A stretch of DNA of 64,000 nucleotides from Oculatella sp. LEGE 06141 (GTDB taxonomy: Bacteria; Cyanobacteriota; Cyanobacteriia; Elainellales; Elainellaceae): assembly GCF_015207605.1 (NCBI RefSeq), contig NZ_JADEWO010000028.1:22749-86748 (forward strand), in the 5' to 3' direction. Shown in pieces: positions 17,680 to 26,245 of this stretch (within the stretch, counting starts at the first letter, position 1; each line of letters opens with the position of its first letter). Under the pieces are notes generated by a model. It had not been told where the DNA came from. It made no database searches and was given only the letters and a program-made list of their open reading frames with translations. Both the position numbers and the translations under genes were made by a program.

Positions 17680-17982
17680 TTAGCGGTAGTAACGCTGCTC
17701 CAGCCAGGTTCGGACTTCTACTTCGGAGCTAAAGAAGTTGATTTGTCCGGTGATTGGGTCGTAAGACCGCCACTGCACGTTGCCATCGCGATCGCGCAGT
17801 TGACGAATTTGGGGTTCAGAACTACCCGCGATCGCTACTATAAAAGCTTGAATGGTCTGCCGCAGGCGAGCAATCACCGTAGATTGCAGGGATGGTTGGA
17901 TCGGTTCTGAGCGATACTGTGCCTCTAAATTGGCGATCGCCTGCAACCGTTGCTGGTCTGAAAAATCTGCTGCTGATCTCAT
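17680..17982 (-). CDS. Small conserved hypothetical protein
   Basis: I do not recognise a named family. It is 100 residues and soluble, with an N-terminal helical half (DQQRLQAIANLEAQYRSE, RLRQTIQAFIVAI) and a C-terminal half that reads like a small beta fold (VQWRSYDPITGQINFFSSEVEVRTWLEQRYY). GAGGAG lies just before ATG 17982, so it is very probably translated. It is divergent from a LysR regulator across a 32-bp near-palindrome, and LysR genes commonly regulate their divergent neighbour, so this gene is a likely target. The WRSYDP-TGQ segment may bind a small ligand, but this is speculation. Confidence 0.7.
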   Translation of the reverse strand: MRSAADFSDQQRLQAIANLEAQYRSEPIQPSLQSTVIARLRQTIQAFIVAIAGSSEPQIRQLRDRDGNVQWRSYDPITGQINFFSSEVEVRTWLEQRYYR

Positions 17983-18064
17983 CGAAATCTCCTCGTGGAC
18001 GGTAAGGGTGCGAGTTCATCCATGCGTTCACTTTAGGAACTTCCGTTTCAGGATTCAAAAGGTA

Positions 18065-18096
18065 CTATGAATCTCTTTCATGAAAAAGATTCATAG
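18065..18096. promoter_or_regulatory. 32-bp near-perfect palindrome, likely LysR operator
   Basis: Bases 18065-18080 mirror 18081-18096 with a single mismatch (C18075/A18086). The outer arms read CTATGAATCT / AGATTCATAG and the centre TTCATGAA. It lies between the divergent small gene (start 17982) and the LysR gene (start 18167), about 70-85 bases from each. LysR-type regulators bind such dyads (T-N11-A type) and usually control the divergent promoter. Confidence 0.7.
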
Positions 18097-18166
18097 ATAA
18101 TCCCCTGACTGGATGAGAGATTTGCGCGAAAATCAGGGTAAACGTGGGACCTAAATGGGTGGGCAC

Positions 18167-19126
18167 ATGAAGCTGGATAACGTCAAATTGTCTCAGTTGC
18201 GGGCATTAGTCGCGATCGCCCAACACGGCAACTTTAGTGAAGCTGCCTTGCATCTAGAAGTGTCTCAATCTGCTATTAGCCATGCAATTGCCACCTTGGA
18301 AACGGAACTGGGGGTAATTGTGCTATCGCGCGGGCGGCACGGCGCATTTTTAACGCCCGTGGGTGAACGGATAGTGACCATTGCTCGGCAAATGCTGTAT
18401 CTGCTGGAGTCCGTTGGCAAAGAGGCCGAACTTGCTAAAGGGTTGCAGGGTGGGCAGGTGCGAGTTGCTTCGTTTCGCAGCGTGGCAACCCACGTGTTGC
18501 CCTGCGTCATTGTGGAATTTCGCAGACGCTATCCGGCGATCGCCATCACTGTTACCGAATACAGCGGTGATGATGGCATTGAAGAAGCACTGCGACGAGG
18601 TCAAGCCGATGTTGGCTTTACCTGTATTTCCACTTCAGACGAGTTTGAAGCGTGGGAAATCTTGCGCGACGAGTATTTTGTGCTGTTGCCGCCCGATGCC
18701 GACGTACCGGGTGAAAGTATTAGTTGGGATGACCTCAAACAGTATCCGCTGATTTTGCCGCCGGACAATGACTACTGTGCCATTTTGATTTACACCTACC
18801 TCAGCAAACTGGGACACAACCTTGAAGCCGCCTACCGCATTAAAGAAGACTCCACTCTGGTGGGTATGGTGGCACAAGGCTTAGGGGCAACGATCATTGC
18901 CCGGTTAGCCGCCGAGCCGTTGCCATCTAATGTCCAGATCCGGCGGTTACCCGTTCCATTAGAGCGGGTGATTCGAGTCGCTACACTTGCCCGAGCGCTG
19001 CATTCACCGGCTGTCTTTGCGTTCTTAGAAACCCTAAAGCAGATGACTGAGGCGGGTCAGCTTAAGCAAGCGCCTCGTTCAAACGACCCGCAAGAATCGC
19101 TCAAAATTGAAGCGTCCTGGAATTAG
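18167..19126 (+). CDS. LysR-family transcriptional regulator
   Basis: This is a 319-residue regulator with a winged-helix DNA-binding domain (about 1-65; LSQLRALVAIAQHGNFSEAALHLEVSQSAISHAIATLE) and a periplasmic-binding-like effector domain (about 90-300; VRVASFRSVATHVLP, LPPDNDYCAILI, IKEDSTLVGMVAQGLGATI). The effector domain belongs to the substrate-binding type 2 fold. I preferred ATG 18167 (MKLDNVKLSQLRAL) over 18155. It is divergent from a small unknown gene with a strong palindrome between them. The inducer is unknown; it does not look like CmpR/NdhR by eye. Confidence 0.9.
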   Translation: MKLDNVKLSQLRALVAIAQHGNFSEAALHLEVSQSAISHAIATLETELGVIVLSRGRHGAFLTPVGERIVTIARQMLYLLESVGKEAELAKGLQGGQVRVASFRSVATHVLPCVIVEFRRRYPAIAITVTEYSGDDGIEEALRRGQADVGFTCISTSDEFEAWEILRDEYFVLLPPDADVPGESISWDDLKQYPLILPPDNDYCAILIYTYLSKLGHNLEAAYRIKEDSTLVGMVAQGLGATIIARLAAEPLPSNVQIRRLPVPLERVIRVATLARALHSPAVFAFLETLKQMTEAGQLKQAPRSNDPQESLKIEASWN

Positions 19127-19178
19127 AGCAGATGGCTGGCTCGGTTAACTGCCTCTGGGCCAATACCAGGGCGATCGC

Positions 19179-20321
19179 TCAAATTGGGTCGTTGATCTCA
19201 TCGATCGCAGGTGCTTCTGGCAAACTGGGAGTCGTTGGAGACACAACCACCTCACTCCCATGAGGCTCGATTGATTCCACCAACTGATGGGAAGCGCTGC
19301 CTCGCCACGGATTGAGAATGTCTTTAATCAGCGCTTCTTGAATCCACACTTTAGCTACGACCGTCAGCGGCAAGGCCAGCAACAATCCTAAAAAGCCAAA
19401 AAAGCTAGCAAAGAAAATTTGTGCTGCTAGCGTGATCGCAGGCAGCAAAGACACCTGACGAGCCATCACGGTTGGCGTGATCCAATAGCTCTCAAACTGT
19501 TGAATGATTAAGTACAGCACAATGACGGCGATCGCCTTCCAGGGCGTATCCAGCAGCGCCACCACCAGCGGAAACACCAGACTCAGGGTTGGCCCAATGT
19601 TAGGGATGAAGTTGAGCAAGCCTGCTAACAGCGCATGGGCTAGAACAAGCTGAATCTGCAACGCCCACAGCCCAATGCCGCTTAACAAAGCGACGCAAAG
19701 TGAACTGACCAGCACCCCACCAAACCAGTTACCTAGGGCAATTTCGCACTCCTGCAAAATTAGATCGGCTCGCCGGCGATAAAAGGAAGGGAACAGGATA
19801 ATAAAGGCATCGCGGTAGGCCAGGGGATTGACCAACAGCATAATGGTTAACACCATCACCAGCAAAAACTGCAACAGCACCGTCAGCGAATTCGAAAAGA
19901 GAGCAAAGAAATTTTGCAGCAAATTGCGAACTAGCGGCTGCAATTCCTGGGTCAGTGTTGTAGCACTGGGCAGTTCCAGTTGGCTAAACCAATCAGGTTG
20001 CCGATTGATAAGCGTTTCAACCCAGTTCAGAGCTTGTTCAATTCCTGGGGGGAGTAGTTGAACTAACCGCAAGAACTGGGAAACGAATGGCGGCACAATC
20101 AGGCCAACAAACAGCACGCTGAGCAACAGCATGAGGCTGAGGGTCACCAGCACAGCTCTACTACGCTTTATACCCGATCGCTGAAACCGTTGCACCAAAC
20201 TGTTAAGAGCGGTTGCCAGCACCACTGCCATGAAGATCAGCAGCAGTATTTGCCGGATTTGCCACAGGATGATCAACGAAATTGTGAGACAGAGAAATCC
20301 CAGCCACTGACCCAGTTTCAT
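19179..20321 (-). CDS. AI-2E family (PerM/UPF0118) transporter
   Basis: This is an integral membrane protein of 380 residues with about eight hydrophobic segments. Family marks are VVLATALNSLVQRF, a long central region with LPPGIEQALNWVETLI, then NFIPNIGPTLSLVFPLVVALL and ESYWITPTVMARQVSLLPAITLAAQIFFASFFGFLGLLLALPLTV. Members export diverse solutes; the name AI-2 exporter comes from one enteric protein and should not be taken literally. A proline-rich acidic tail ends the protein. It is a monocistronic gene on the minus strand, with a dispersed repeat upstream. Confidence 0.88.
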   Translation of the reverse strand: MKLGQWLGFLCLTISLIILWQIRQILLLIFMAVVLATALNSLVQRFQRSGIKRSRAVLVTLSLMLLLSVLFVGLIVPPFVSQFLRLVQLLPPGIEQALNWVETLINRQPDWFSQLELPSATTLTQELQPLVRNLLQNFFALFSNSLTVLLQFLLVMVLTIMLLVNPLAYRDAFIILFPSFYRRRADLILQECEIALGNWFGGVLVSSLCVALLSGIGLWALQIQLVLAHALLAGLLNFIPNIGPTLSLVFPLVVALLDTPWKAIAVIVLYLIIQQFESYWITPTVMARQVSLLPAITLAAQIFFASFFGFLGLLLALPLTVVAKVWIQEALIKDILNPWRGSASHQLVESIEPHGSEVVVSPTTPSLPEAPAIDEINDPI

Positions 20322-20762
20322 AGTGCCTACTTGGTGAGAACGATCTAGAGTCGATCGCCAGAAAAAGCTATTTGGTAAAGCGTGTGGACTGCCAGAGGAG
20401 TTTTGCCATTGTCTGAGAAGGATGCTTGACGAGGGCTGAGCTTGAACCGATGCCGTTTCTGGCTTGCCGCAGGCGCTAAGCTTCCAATGCTGGAGATCTC
20501 GAAACCGAACTGGTTTGGAAGTCCCTCAATCTTGGGGGCTTAAAGCCCTTTGGGTCTACTAGCAAAGGGGCGAACGCAGCACATTTGCTGCTTTCAAACG
20601 TCCTCTTATAAAGACGCTATGTTAACTCAACCTTTAACCCTGTTTTGCATCATTTTCTGGCAAGGTCAGGCAAGTTGTGTTGGGCATCTCCGATTGCTAT
20701 CCCCGAATTTTAGACGGTCAGGCTCGTGCCAAAATCATCCACTTGACAGGTGCCAATTCTGC
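20322..20762. other. Intergenic region containing a dispersed repeat copy
   Basis: No gene is visible. Most of 20465-20610 is one copy of a repeat family described separately. A plus-strand open frame at 20550-20786 has no support. Confidence 0.4.
20465..20610 (-). repeat. Dispersed intergenic repeat, copy A
   Basis: Read on the minus strand, this copy opens TAAGAGGACGTTTGAAAGC, then AGCAAATGTGCTGCGTTC with a small hairpin, and ends TTAGCGCCTGCGGC. The same opening is at 24030 (copy B) and 51841 (copy C); the same ending is in copy C near 51942-51960. The middle section (CAAGATTG..GGACTTC.AAACC) recurs on the minus strand at about 51785-51740 (partial copy D). It is about 145 bases, with no coding capacity. 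Confidence 0.72.
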
Positions 20763-21467
20763 TCAGGTAGACCGCTGCGGCTGTAGTTGCCGAAGACGAT
20801 GCTGGGCTTGGTTAAATTGCCGTTGTGCCAGGGTCAGTCCACTAAAATCAATCGGAGGCCGCATGTCCCACTGCACTTCAGCCAAAAACAGCAAACTGCC
20901 TGCCATTACACTGGCCGTTGCTAGAAATTGCCAACCGGCAGCCAGGGGCACTAAACCCATTGCCAGCAGGTGAATCAGCCCGGTGAGTAAAAAGGTGCGC
21001 GATCGCATCCCCACCCCCATGCTGAAATAACCGATCGCGCTTAAACCTAACCAGAGAGGACAGAGGTACATCAACACCAACCACCAACTCAGGAAAATAC
21101 TGAGATCCGTTAAGCTAACTCCCAGCAGCATCAAGATAGCCCAGCTATAGACTACCCAGCGTAGCCGTTCTACCGATACCCAAAACCACGCCAACCCAGT
21201 CATGACGACAACGCCAACCAGGGTCAACCCTGACCACAGGTAAGCTTGAGTTACCCAGCTAATGGGGGCAAATTGTGCGCCCACAAAAATGAGAGCTGTA
21301 ATCAGCCCCCAGATCACAAAGATTTGATCGACGCGGGTATAAAACCGGGATAGCAGCGTTATTTGCCCAATTTGCCAGCGAAGTTGCCAGAGTCCAGTTT
21401 GGTCTTGAACATCGAGAGCGTCCTGTTTGCGGCGTAACGGAGGCTCGGCTAAATTGAAAAAGCTCAT
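20763..21467 (-). CDS. Conserved integral membrane protein, unknown function
   Basis: I do not recognise a named family. The 234 residues have a soluble N-terminus (MSFFNLAEPPLRRKQDALDVQDQTGLWQLRWQ) followed by about six hydrophobic segments between residues 45 and 195. A basic, glutamine-rich cytoplasmic tail (QRQFNQAQHRLRQLQPQRST) ends the protein. It is tryptophan-rich within the membrane (FLSWWLVLMYLCPLW). It lies between AI-2E transporter and phytol kinase genes, all on the minus strand but with gaps over 100 bases, so an operon is uncertain. The cytoplasmic N-terminus and tail suggest a scaffold or small transporter, but no activity can be named. Confidence 0.75.
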   Translation of the reverse strand: MSFFNLAEPPLRRKQDALDVQDQTGLWQLRWQIGQITLLSRFYTRVDQIFVIWGLITALIFVGAQFAPISWVTQAYLWSGLTLVGVVVMTGLAWFWVSVERLRWVVYSWAILMLLGVSLTDLSIFLSWWLVLMYLCPLWLGLSAIGYFSMGVGMRSRTFLLTGLIHLLAMGLVPLAAGWQFLATASVMAGSLLFLAEVQWDMRPPIDFSGLTLAQRQFNQAQHRLRQLQPQRST

Positions 21468-21613
21468 TCAGGTGCTTCTGTCAAAAGGAGGAGATTGCTA
21501 AAAGCTTAACAAATCTCTTTATTCTTTTTGTAGCGTTATATTCCGCCAGACCAACGGTTGATGAGTCTGCACGCTAGAAGCACCTACAAAGGCTCATCGC
21601 ATCCAGGGAACTA

Positions 21614-22366
21614 TCAGGCAGATAAGCATTTCCAGCACGCTTCAACCACTTGAAGTGCTAAGGCTCTGGTCATATCTCCCTGGTTGAGCAGAAACGCGAT
21701 CGCGGCACTGCCCAAGGGTACCGTCAGGTTGTCAATTCCGTACCTGGAAAAGGCTTCCAGCCCCGTTGCGGCGATCGCGATCGCCACTGGAATGAGCCAG
21801 GTTTGCCAACTGCTGCCCTGCACGCTGAAGAGAATGGTGCTGCTGACAACATAACTGGCGACAGCCATTGCCAGTGACCCTTCCATACTTTTCTGCATTT
21901 CCCACAACTTGTAGTGATGCCGTCCAAACCGTTGCCCTACCAGTGCTGCCAAACCGTCGCCCCATGTCATGACCAGAATGCCAAGCGCTGCATATTCGGG
22001 GTACCGATGCCAGAAAGCAGCGATCAACAAACCAAAGCTAACCGCATAAAAGAAGGTGCCCAGGCTTTTGCGACCAACACTATTGATACTTGGCAAAATT
22101 GAAATGCGGTAAGACAACAGGGCGATCGCACTGAATAATGCCGATGCGCCGACCCCCAGCCAGGTTGGGATGTGAAACCACCAGGCCAGCAGAATGACAT
22201 TGCCAACGCCAATGTGAACGATCTTTCGCACCAGTTCTGGTTCGGCTACTTTCAACCGATGCAGACCTTCTGCAAGCAAAACCACAGTTCCTAACCAGAC
22301 GGCAATAATCCCAATGGGCAGCCATAGATCTGGTGCAGTAGTGACCCAAGAAAATGAACTTAGCAA
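21614..22366 (-). CDS. Phytol kinase / CTP-dependent lipid kinase (VTE5-like)
   Basis: This is an integral membrane kinase of the DGK1/SEC59/VTE5 group, which phosphorylates phytol or related polyprenols. In cyanobacteria and plastids it recycles phytol from chlorophyll into tocopherol and chlorophyll. It has about seven hydrophobic segments over 250 residues. Family marks are ELVRKIVHIGVGNVI, SVGRKSLGTFFYAVSFG, VMTWGDGLAALVGQRFGRH and MEGSLAMAVAS near the C-terminal half, where ELVRK-H and WGDG-A form the active site. It is divergent from the Psb28 gene with 127 bases between starts, an arrangement that may allow shared light control. Confidence 0.85.
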   Translation of the reverse strand: MLSSFSWVTTAPDLWLPIGIIAVWLGTVVLLAEGLHRLKVAEPELVRKIVHIGVGNVILLAWWFHIPTWLGVGASALFSAIALLSYRISILPSINSVGRKSLGTFFYAVSFGLLIAAFWHRYPEYAALGILVMTWGDGLAALVGQRFGRHHYKLWEMQKSMEGSLAMAVASYVVSSTILFSVQGSSWQTWLIPVAIAIAATGLEAFSRYGIDNLTVPLGSAAIAFLLNQGDMTRALALQVVEACWKCLSA

Positions 22367-22493
22367 CGGTGAATGCTGGGATAAAGGGGAAGCTTTTCTT
22401 CACTTTAGTGGATTTTGCTCAATGGCTAACGGTCCTCGATCAACTCGTTCAGCGCTTCTGTATACTGAACCTTAAGGTTTGTTTAATTTTGTT

Positions 22494-22871
22494 ATGGATT
22501 CCAATCGTCCTTCCATTCAATTTTTCGAGGGAATTTCCGAAGAATTAAGCGATGTTAGTTTGCGGCGGCATCAAGGTACGGGAGTTCGTACCGTATTAAT
22601 GAAGTTTGAAACCCTCAAATCTATTGAACGCTTTAGAAGCTATACCAATCGCTTTGCTAACGCTATGCGCCTGGTCGATTCTGAAGGTGAAATTAACGTT
22701 GAGCCAGATTCTGTCAAGTTCATTTTTAGTGGCCCCGAAGGAGACGACTTGGAGCGAGTGGAATGCCGCTTTGATATCGCTCGTGATGACCACTGGGAGC
22801 GATTCATGCGATTTATGCACCGCTATGCCGAGTCGAACGGCATGGCCTACGGAGAACCCAACCAGAATTAA
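22494..22871 (+). CDS. Photosystem II assembly factor, Psb28 family (Psb28-2-like)
   Basis: This small peripheral protein binds the cytoplasmic face of PSII assembly intermediates near CP47. It is 125 residues. The diagnostic C-terminal segment HWERFMRFMHRYAES is present, with IQFFEGISEELSDVSLRRH at the N-terminus and LVDSEGEI in the middle. The N-terminal FFEGISEEL and the GVRTVLMKFETL strand look more like the second paralogue (Psb28-2) than the main Psb28, but I cannot confirm this without alignment. ATG 22494 is preferred to an in-frame TTG at 22479. It is divergent from the phytol-kinase gene. Confidence 0.87.
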   Translation: MDSNRPSIQFFEGISEELSDVSLRRHQGTGVRTVLMKFETLKSIERFRSYTNRFANAMRLVDSEGEINVEPDSVKFIFSGPEGDDLERVECRFDIARDDHWERFMRFMHRYAESNGMAYGEPNQN

Positions 22872-23078
22872 GTGATAAAGCGCAGAGAATGTTGCCATGT
22901 AGCAAACGTGCGGCGATCGCCCCTCAAATGCCCCAAGCCTGGATCACTTCCCCTGGAGGCTTATTCCTCTACTGAGGTCATTACTGAGGCCATCTCTGGG
23001 GCTGGCACAATCTCAATGTTACTCTGGCAGCAACATTAATCTATACAGATTTACACATACGAATTTAATAGAGGTTTT

Positions 23079-24005
23079 ATGAAGGTAGCAGTGACCGGGG
23101 CAACCGGATTTGTAGGGAGTCGCCTGGTAGAACGACTACAGGCAGACGGGCATCAAACGCTAATTTTGACGCGTAATCCCGATCGCGCCAGGCGCATGTT
23201 TCCCACTACCGCCTTTCCAGGCGTCGAGAGTTTCGGCTATACCCCATTAGCGTCCGGCGAGTGGCAGGGCTTGATTTCAGGTTGCGATGCCGTGGTGAAT
23301 TTGGCAGGGGAACCGATCGCCGAAGGGCGTTGGACACCCGAACGTAAGCAAAGCATTCTAGAAAGTCGCAAAATTGGGACACAAAAGATCGTAGAAGCCA
23401 TATCGCAGGCTAATCCCAAACCAGAGGTGCTGGTTAATTCATCGGCGGTGGGCTACTACGGCACCAGCGAAACGGCAACCTTTGATGAAACCAGTCCGCC
23501 TGGAGATGATTTTTTAGCGCAGGTGTGCCAGGAGTGGGAGGCCGAAGCACAGAAGGTTACAACCAATGGCACCCGTCTGGTGATCTTACGAACGGGAATT
23601 GTTTTGGGCATGGGGGGAGCGATCGCCAAAATGCTCTTACCGTTTAAGCTCTATGCCGGTGGTCCCATTGGCAGCGGTCGCCAGTGGTTTTCATGGATTC
23701 ACCGAGAGGATATGGTCAACCTGATTCTTGCTGCCTTAACGCAACCCAGCATTAACGGCGTACTGAATGCAACCGCTCCCAATCCTGTACGAATGTCTGA
23801 ATTTTGCCAGACCTTAGGAGAAGCGCTCAGCCGTCCCTCCTGGCTGCCTGTGCCTGATTTTGCGCTGGAGTTGCTCTTGGGCGATGCCGCTAAAGTTGTG
23901 CTAGAAGGCCAGCGAGTGGTGCCGAAAGAGGCTCAGGGAAGCGGGTTTTCGTATCAATACCCCACCGTCAAACAGGCATTACAGGAAGTAGTTAGCCACA
24001 CCTAA
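23079..24005 (+). CDS. TIGR01777 family NAD(P)-dependent epimerase
   Basis: This is a 308-residue extended-SDR protein related to bacterial YfcH and plant SulA/GC1. The dinucleotide loop VTGATGFVGSRL opens the protein; NLAGEPIAEGRWTPERK, NSSAVGYYGTSE and SWIHREDMVNLI are the TIGR01777 marks, and a DUF1731-type C-terminal segment (RPSWLPVPDFALELLLGD) follows. The YYG tyrosine lacks the full YxxxK spacing of classical SDRs, as in this family. Plant homologues affect chloroplast division or photosynthesis; the substrate is unknown. The ATG has AGAGG nearby. A repeat copy and a terminator follow. Confidence 0.9.
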   Translation: MKVAVTGATGFVGSRLVERLQADGHQTLILTRNPDRARRMFPTTAFPGVESFGYTPLASGEWQGLISGCDAVVNLAGEPIAEGRWTPERKQSILESRKIGTQKIVEAISQANPKPEVLVNSSAVGYYGTSETATFDETSPPGDDFLAQVCQEWEAEAQKVTTNGTRLVILRTGIVLGMGGAIAKMLLPFKLYAGGPIGSGRQWFSWIHREDMVNLILAALTQPSINGVLNATAPNPVRMSEFCQTLGEALSRPSWLPVPDFALELLLGDAAKVVLEGQRVVPKEAQGSGFSYQYPTVKQALQEVVSHT

Positions 24006-24029
24006 TCTTGCTTAACGGATAACCCACCC

Positions 24030-24130
24030 TAAGAGGATGTTTTGAAAGCAGCAAACGTGCTGCATTCATCCTCAAATTCTCCCTGGAAGGAACTTTCAAG
24101 CCAATTCTGCCAGACGTGGCAAAGTTTAAG
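24030..24130 (+). repeat. Dispersed intergenic repeat, copy B
   Basis: It opens TAAGAGGATGTTTTGAAAGC followed by AGCAAACGTGCTGCATTC, nearly identical to copy A and related to copy C. GCAGCA-AACG-TGCTGC forms a small hairpin inside. It starts 25 bases after the epimerase stop. The end is diverged (CCAGACGTGGCAAAGTTTAAG). Confidence 0.68.
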
Positions 24131-24158
24131 ATTGACTTCATAAAGTCTCTCCAGGGAC

Positions 24159-24195
24159 AACACCCGTACTGAGATGCCAGTATGGGTGTTGTTTT
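24159..24195 (+). terminator. Intrinsic terminator after the epimerase gene
   Basis: A 14-bp stem (CAACACCCGTACTG with CAGTATGGGTGTTG, one G-U pair, 6-base loop) is followed by GTTTTGGG. It would end transcripts from the TIGR01777 gene and also lies just past the end of the convergent small membrane protein. Confidence 0.7.
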
Positions 24196-24200
24196 GGGTG

Positions 24201-24449
24201 CTAAACCGATTTAGAACCAAAGCGTTGGTTGAGCCAACTCGCAATACCGCTGAGAATAGCTCCTGCCATCAAAATACCAATTGCCGGAGTAAAAACGGGT
24301 TCCCAAAGGCGATACCAAAGATCAAGCCCTAGAGATAAGTTAAACGAACGGCCAATTACGGCGATCGCCAGCCAAAAAAAGCTGAACAACACCAAAAACA
24401 GGTTCACAACGAGTGCCCAATTTAACCACTCTAAAAATTTAGTTCTCAT
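24201..24449 (-). CDS. Small membrane protein, unknown
   Basis: This is an 82-residue protein with two hydrophobic segments (about 12-32 and 50-70): LNWALVVNLFLVLFSFFWLAIAVIG and FTPAIGILMAGAILSGIASWL. I do not recognise a named family, though it reads like a real cyanobacterial membrane protein. ATG 24449 (MRTKFLEWLNWAL) is preferred to an upstream TTG at 24479; neither has a clear ribosome site. The last residues (NQRFGSKSV) are cytoplasmic by the positive-inside rule. It converges with the TIGR01777 gene. Confidence 0.62.
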   Translation of the reverse strand: MRTKFLEWLNWALVVNLFLVLFSFFWLAIAVIGRSFNLSLGLDLWYRLWEPVFTPAIGILMAGAILSGIASWLNQRFGSKSV

Positions 24450-24702
24450 GCGAACGGTAGTTAATAAATCGTCAAACAAAAAGACCTGGCAACCAGGGGT
24501 TTTAACCCCGCATAAACCAAAAGTTAACGGTTACAGGATTAAGTTGAATTGCTCCCGTGCCCGCCGTTTTACCTTCACAGTCTATAGTTCGAGCTGGCAA
24601 GGCCGCAACAAAAAATATGGCTGAACTCTTAGGGAGGACAGCCACATCAGTAGAAGCAGGATAATATCAAATTGGTTCAAGATGCTGCTTTCGCTGCTCC
24701 TG

Positions 24703-24894
24703 TTATGCTTCAAATTGCTCTTCAAAATCTTGCAAATTATCTGGATCTACATAGTGGCAGGTAGCATCGTCGATGCAGATCAAAGCCCAACCGGACTGGT
24801 CAATTCCCATGAATTTGTAGGACGCATCTTGGACAAAAAATCCTTTGTGGTTACGAGTATCTGGCTTAACCTGAACACTTTGATCAGTGAACAT
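24703..24894 (-). CDS. Small hypothetical protein
   Basis: This is a 63-residue soluble, acidic protein (MFTDQSVQVKPDTRNHKGFF ... NLQDFEEQFEA). AAGGAG lies nine bases before ATG 24894, so translation is likely. The TTG at 24903 is a weaker start. The sequence has no motif I can name: SYKFMGIDQSGWALICIDDATCHYVDPDNL resembles the short beta-rich cyanobacterial proteins of unknown function. There is no signal peptide. It stands alone between AT-rich gaps. Confidence 0.6.
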   Translation of the reverse strand: MFTDQSVQVKPDTRNHKGFFVQDASYKFMGIDQSGWALICIDDATCHYVDPDNLQDFEEQFEA

Positions 24895-25174
24895 AGTTTC
24901 CAACTCCTTAAATTTTTTAAAAGACTGACAACGGCCAGATTAGCTATCAGAGCAGCTAATCTTTGACTTCACTGAATCTTATCATTAGATTTTCGGATTT
25001 TTTATTAATTTATCTTGAGCGCCGCTGCCGCTAGCAACATGAAACGCAACGGTTGCTGCTAGCAAACTAAATCCCTCTATCCCTGGCATAATCCCTGGCA
25101 AGTCAGCCGTTCGGTGTGGGTTGCTTCGACAAATCGGCAGGTTACCAGGGATTGTTTCTCTAGAGTTTGCTTAA

Positions 25175-25597
25175 CTAAGCTTCAAATAACCAGCTTTGAA
25201 CCCGCTTAAGGCTCTTCCAATCTGGCTTTCTGCTTAATCCTTCTTCAAAATTACGTTGAACTTCTTCCTGCAATTCTGGCACTGCCATGATCAGTTGTTC
25301 CGCAATTTCCACATGCTGCCGTACTCCTTTTTGCGCGGTTTCTAGCATGGCGATCGCCAGATTAATCCGGGCTTGTGGGTCTTGGGCATTCAGCTTTACG
25401 GCTTTTTGCGCGGCCTTATAAGCTTGAGAGGGTTTGTTGTCTAGCAAATATAGCCAGGCAAGGCATGTCCAGGCGGGGCTATTTTTGGGGGCACGCTCGC
25501 AAACATCCTTAAACAAAGGAATCAGTGAGGTAGGGTCTTCTCCGGCCTGGTAGCGCTCTAGCCCCTGGTCGAATAACGTTTCAACGGTTTCAGTCAT
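25175..25597 (-). CDS. TPR-repeat protein
   Basis: This is a 140-residue soluble helical-repeat protein. The pattern SPAWTCLAWLYLLDNKPSQAYKAAQKAVKLNAQDPQARINLAIAML is a run of tetratricopeptide units (about residues 38-95). The N-terminus MTETVETLFDQGLERYQAGE is a degenerate repeat. I chose ATG 25597 over the frame start at 25684 because the upstream 29 residues look untranslated. TPR proteins act as scaffolds; several small cyanobacterial TPR proteins assist photosystem biogenesis, but nothing here ties it to that. It lies downstream of the IscA-like gene, separated by 290 bases. Confidence 0.82.
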   Translation of the reverse strand: MTETVETLFDQGLERYQAGEDPTSLIPLFKDVCERAPKNSPAWTCLAWLYLLDNKPSQAYKAAQKAVKLNAQDPQARINLAIAMLETAQKGVRQHVEIAEQLIMAVPELQEEVQRNFEEGLSRKPDWKSLKRVQSWLFEA

Positions 25598-25888
25598 AGG
25601 AAATGATACAAGTGCACATAAACAGACGCGTAACCTGGTGAACTCAACGGCCTCAATCCGGTAGTTGCAGACCGTTACCAGCAATCAATCCAGTCACGGT
25701 TAACGCTTGAAACTACCAGTCTACCTTCAACTCACGCAACAATCTGTGAACAGCCGATTGCCCCTAAAAACGACAAATCCAGATCGAAGTTGACCTGGAT
25801 AGCGTGCAAAACTATAACCTTGAGGACGATAACCTTGAGGCGATCGCAGTTCGGCGCAATGGCCGATTGAAAACTGATTGAGAGATAG

Positions 25889-26245
25889 TTAGGAGAACGA
25901 CTTGCCGCAGCCGCAGGTTTGATTGGCGTTGGGATTGGTGAATTGAAAGCCCCCACCAATCATGGCATCGCTGTAGTCGAGCATCATCCCATAGATGTAC
26001 AGCAAACTCTTTGGATCGCAAACCACCTTAAACCCGTCATAGTCGAAGACTTCATCATTTTCCCGAACCTGGCTGATGTCTTCAAAATCCATGATGTAGG
26101 ACATGCCAGAACAACCTCCCTGGCGTACCCCAACACGTAAGCACAGATCCTGGTTCCCCTGCTTTTCCCGCAATAATAGAACCTGCCGAAGGGCTGATTC
26201 TGTAATTTGAATACCGCTCTGTTTAGGTTGAATTGCTTGTGTCAT
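25889..26245 (-). CDS. Iron-sulfur cluster assembly protein, IscA/SufA type
   Basis: This is an A-type Fe-S carrier that holds a cluster and passes it to apo-proteins. Its 118 residues contain all three conserved cysteines: C45 in QGGCSGMSY, and C111 and C113 in the C-terminal TCGCGKSF. The length and spacing match SufA/IscA proteins. GAGGGAG precedes the ATG by about a dozen bases. It is not in a suf operon here, and the cysteine desulfurase at 44.8-46 kb is 19 kb away. Photosystem I, whose PsaD gene is 3 kb away, needs Fe-S clusters, but that proximity may be chance. Confidence 0.95.
   Translation of the reverse strand: MTQAIQPKQSGIQITESALRQVLLLREKQGNQDLCLRVGVRQGGCSGMSYIMDFEDISQVRENDEVFDYDGFKVVCDPKSLLYIYGMMLDYSDAMIGGGFQFTNPNANQTCGCGKSFS

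Noticed and set aside
24159..24195. CTGAGATGCC inside the hairpin, reminiscent of the TPP riboswitch CUGAGA
   Set aside because: The rest of the THI-box is absent, no thiamine gene follows, and the bases form the loop of a terminator.
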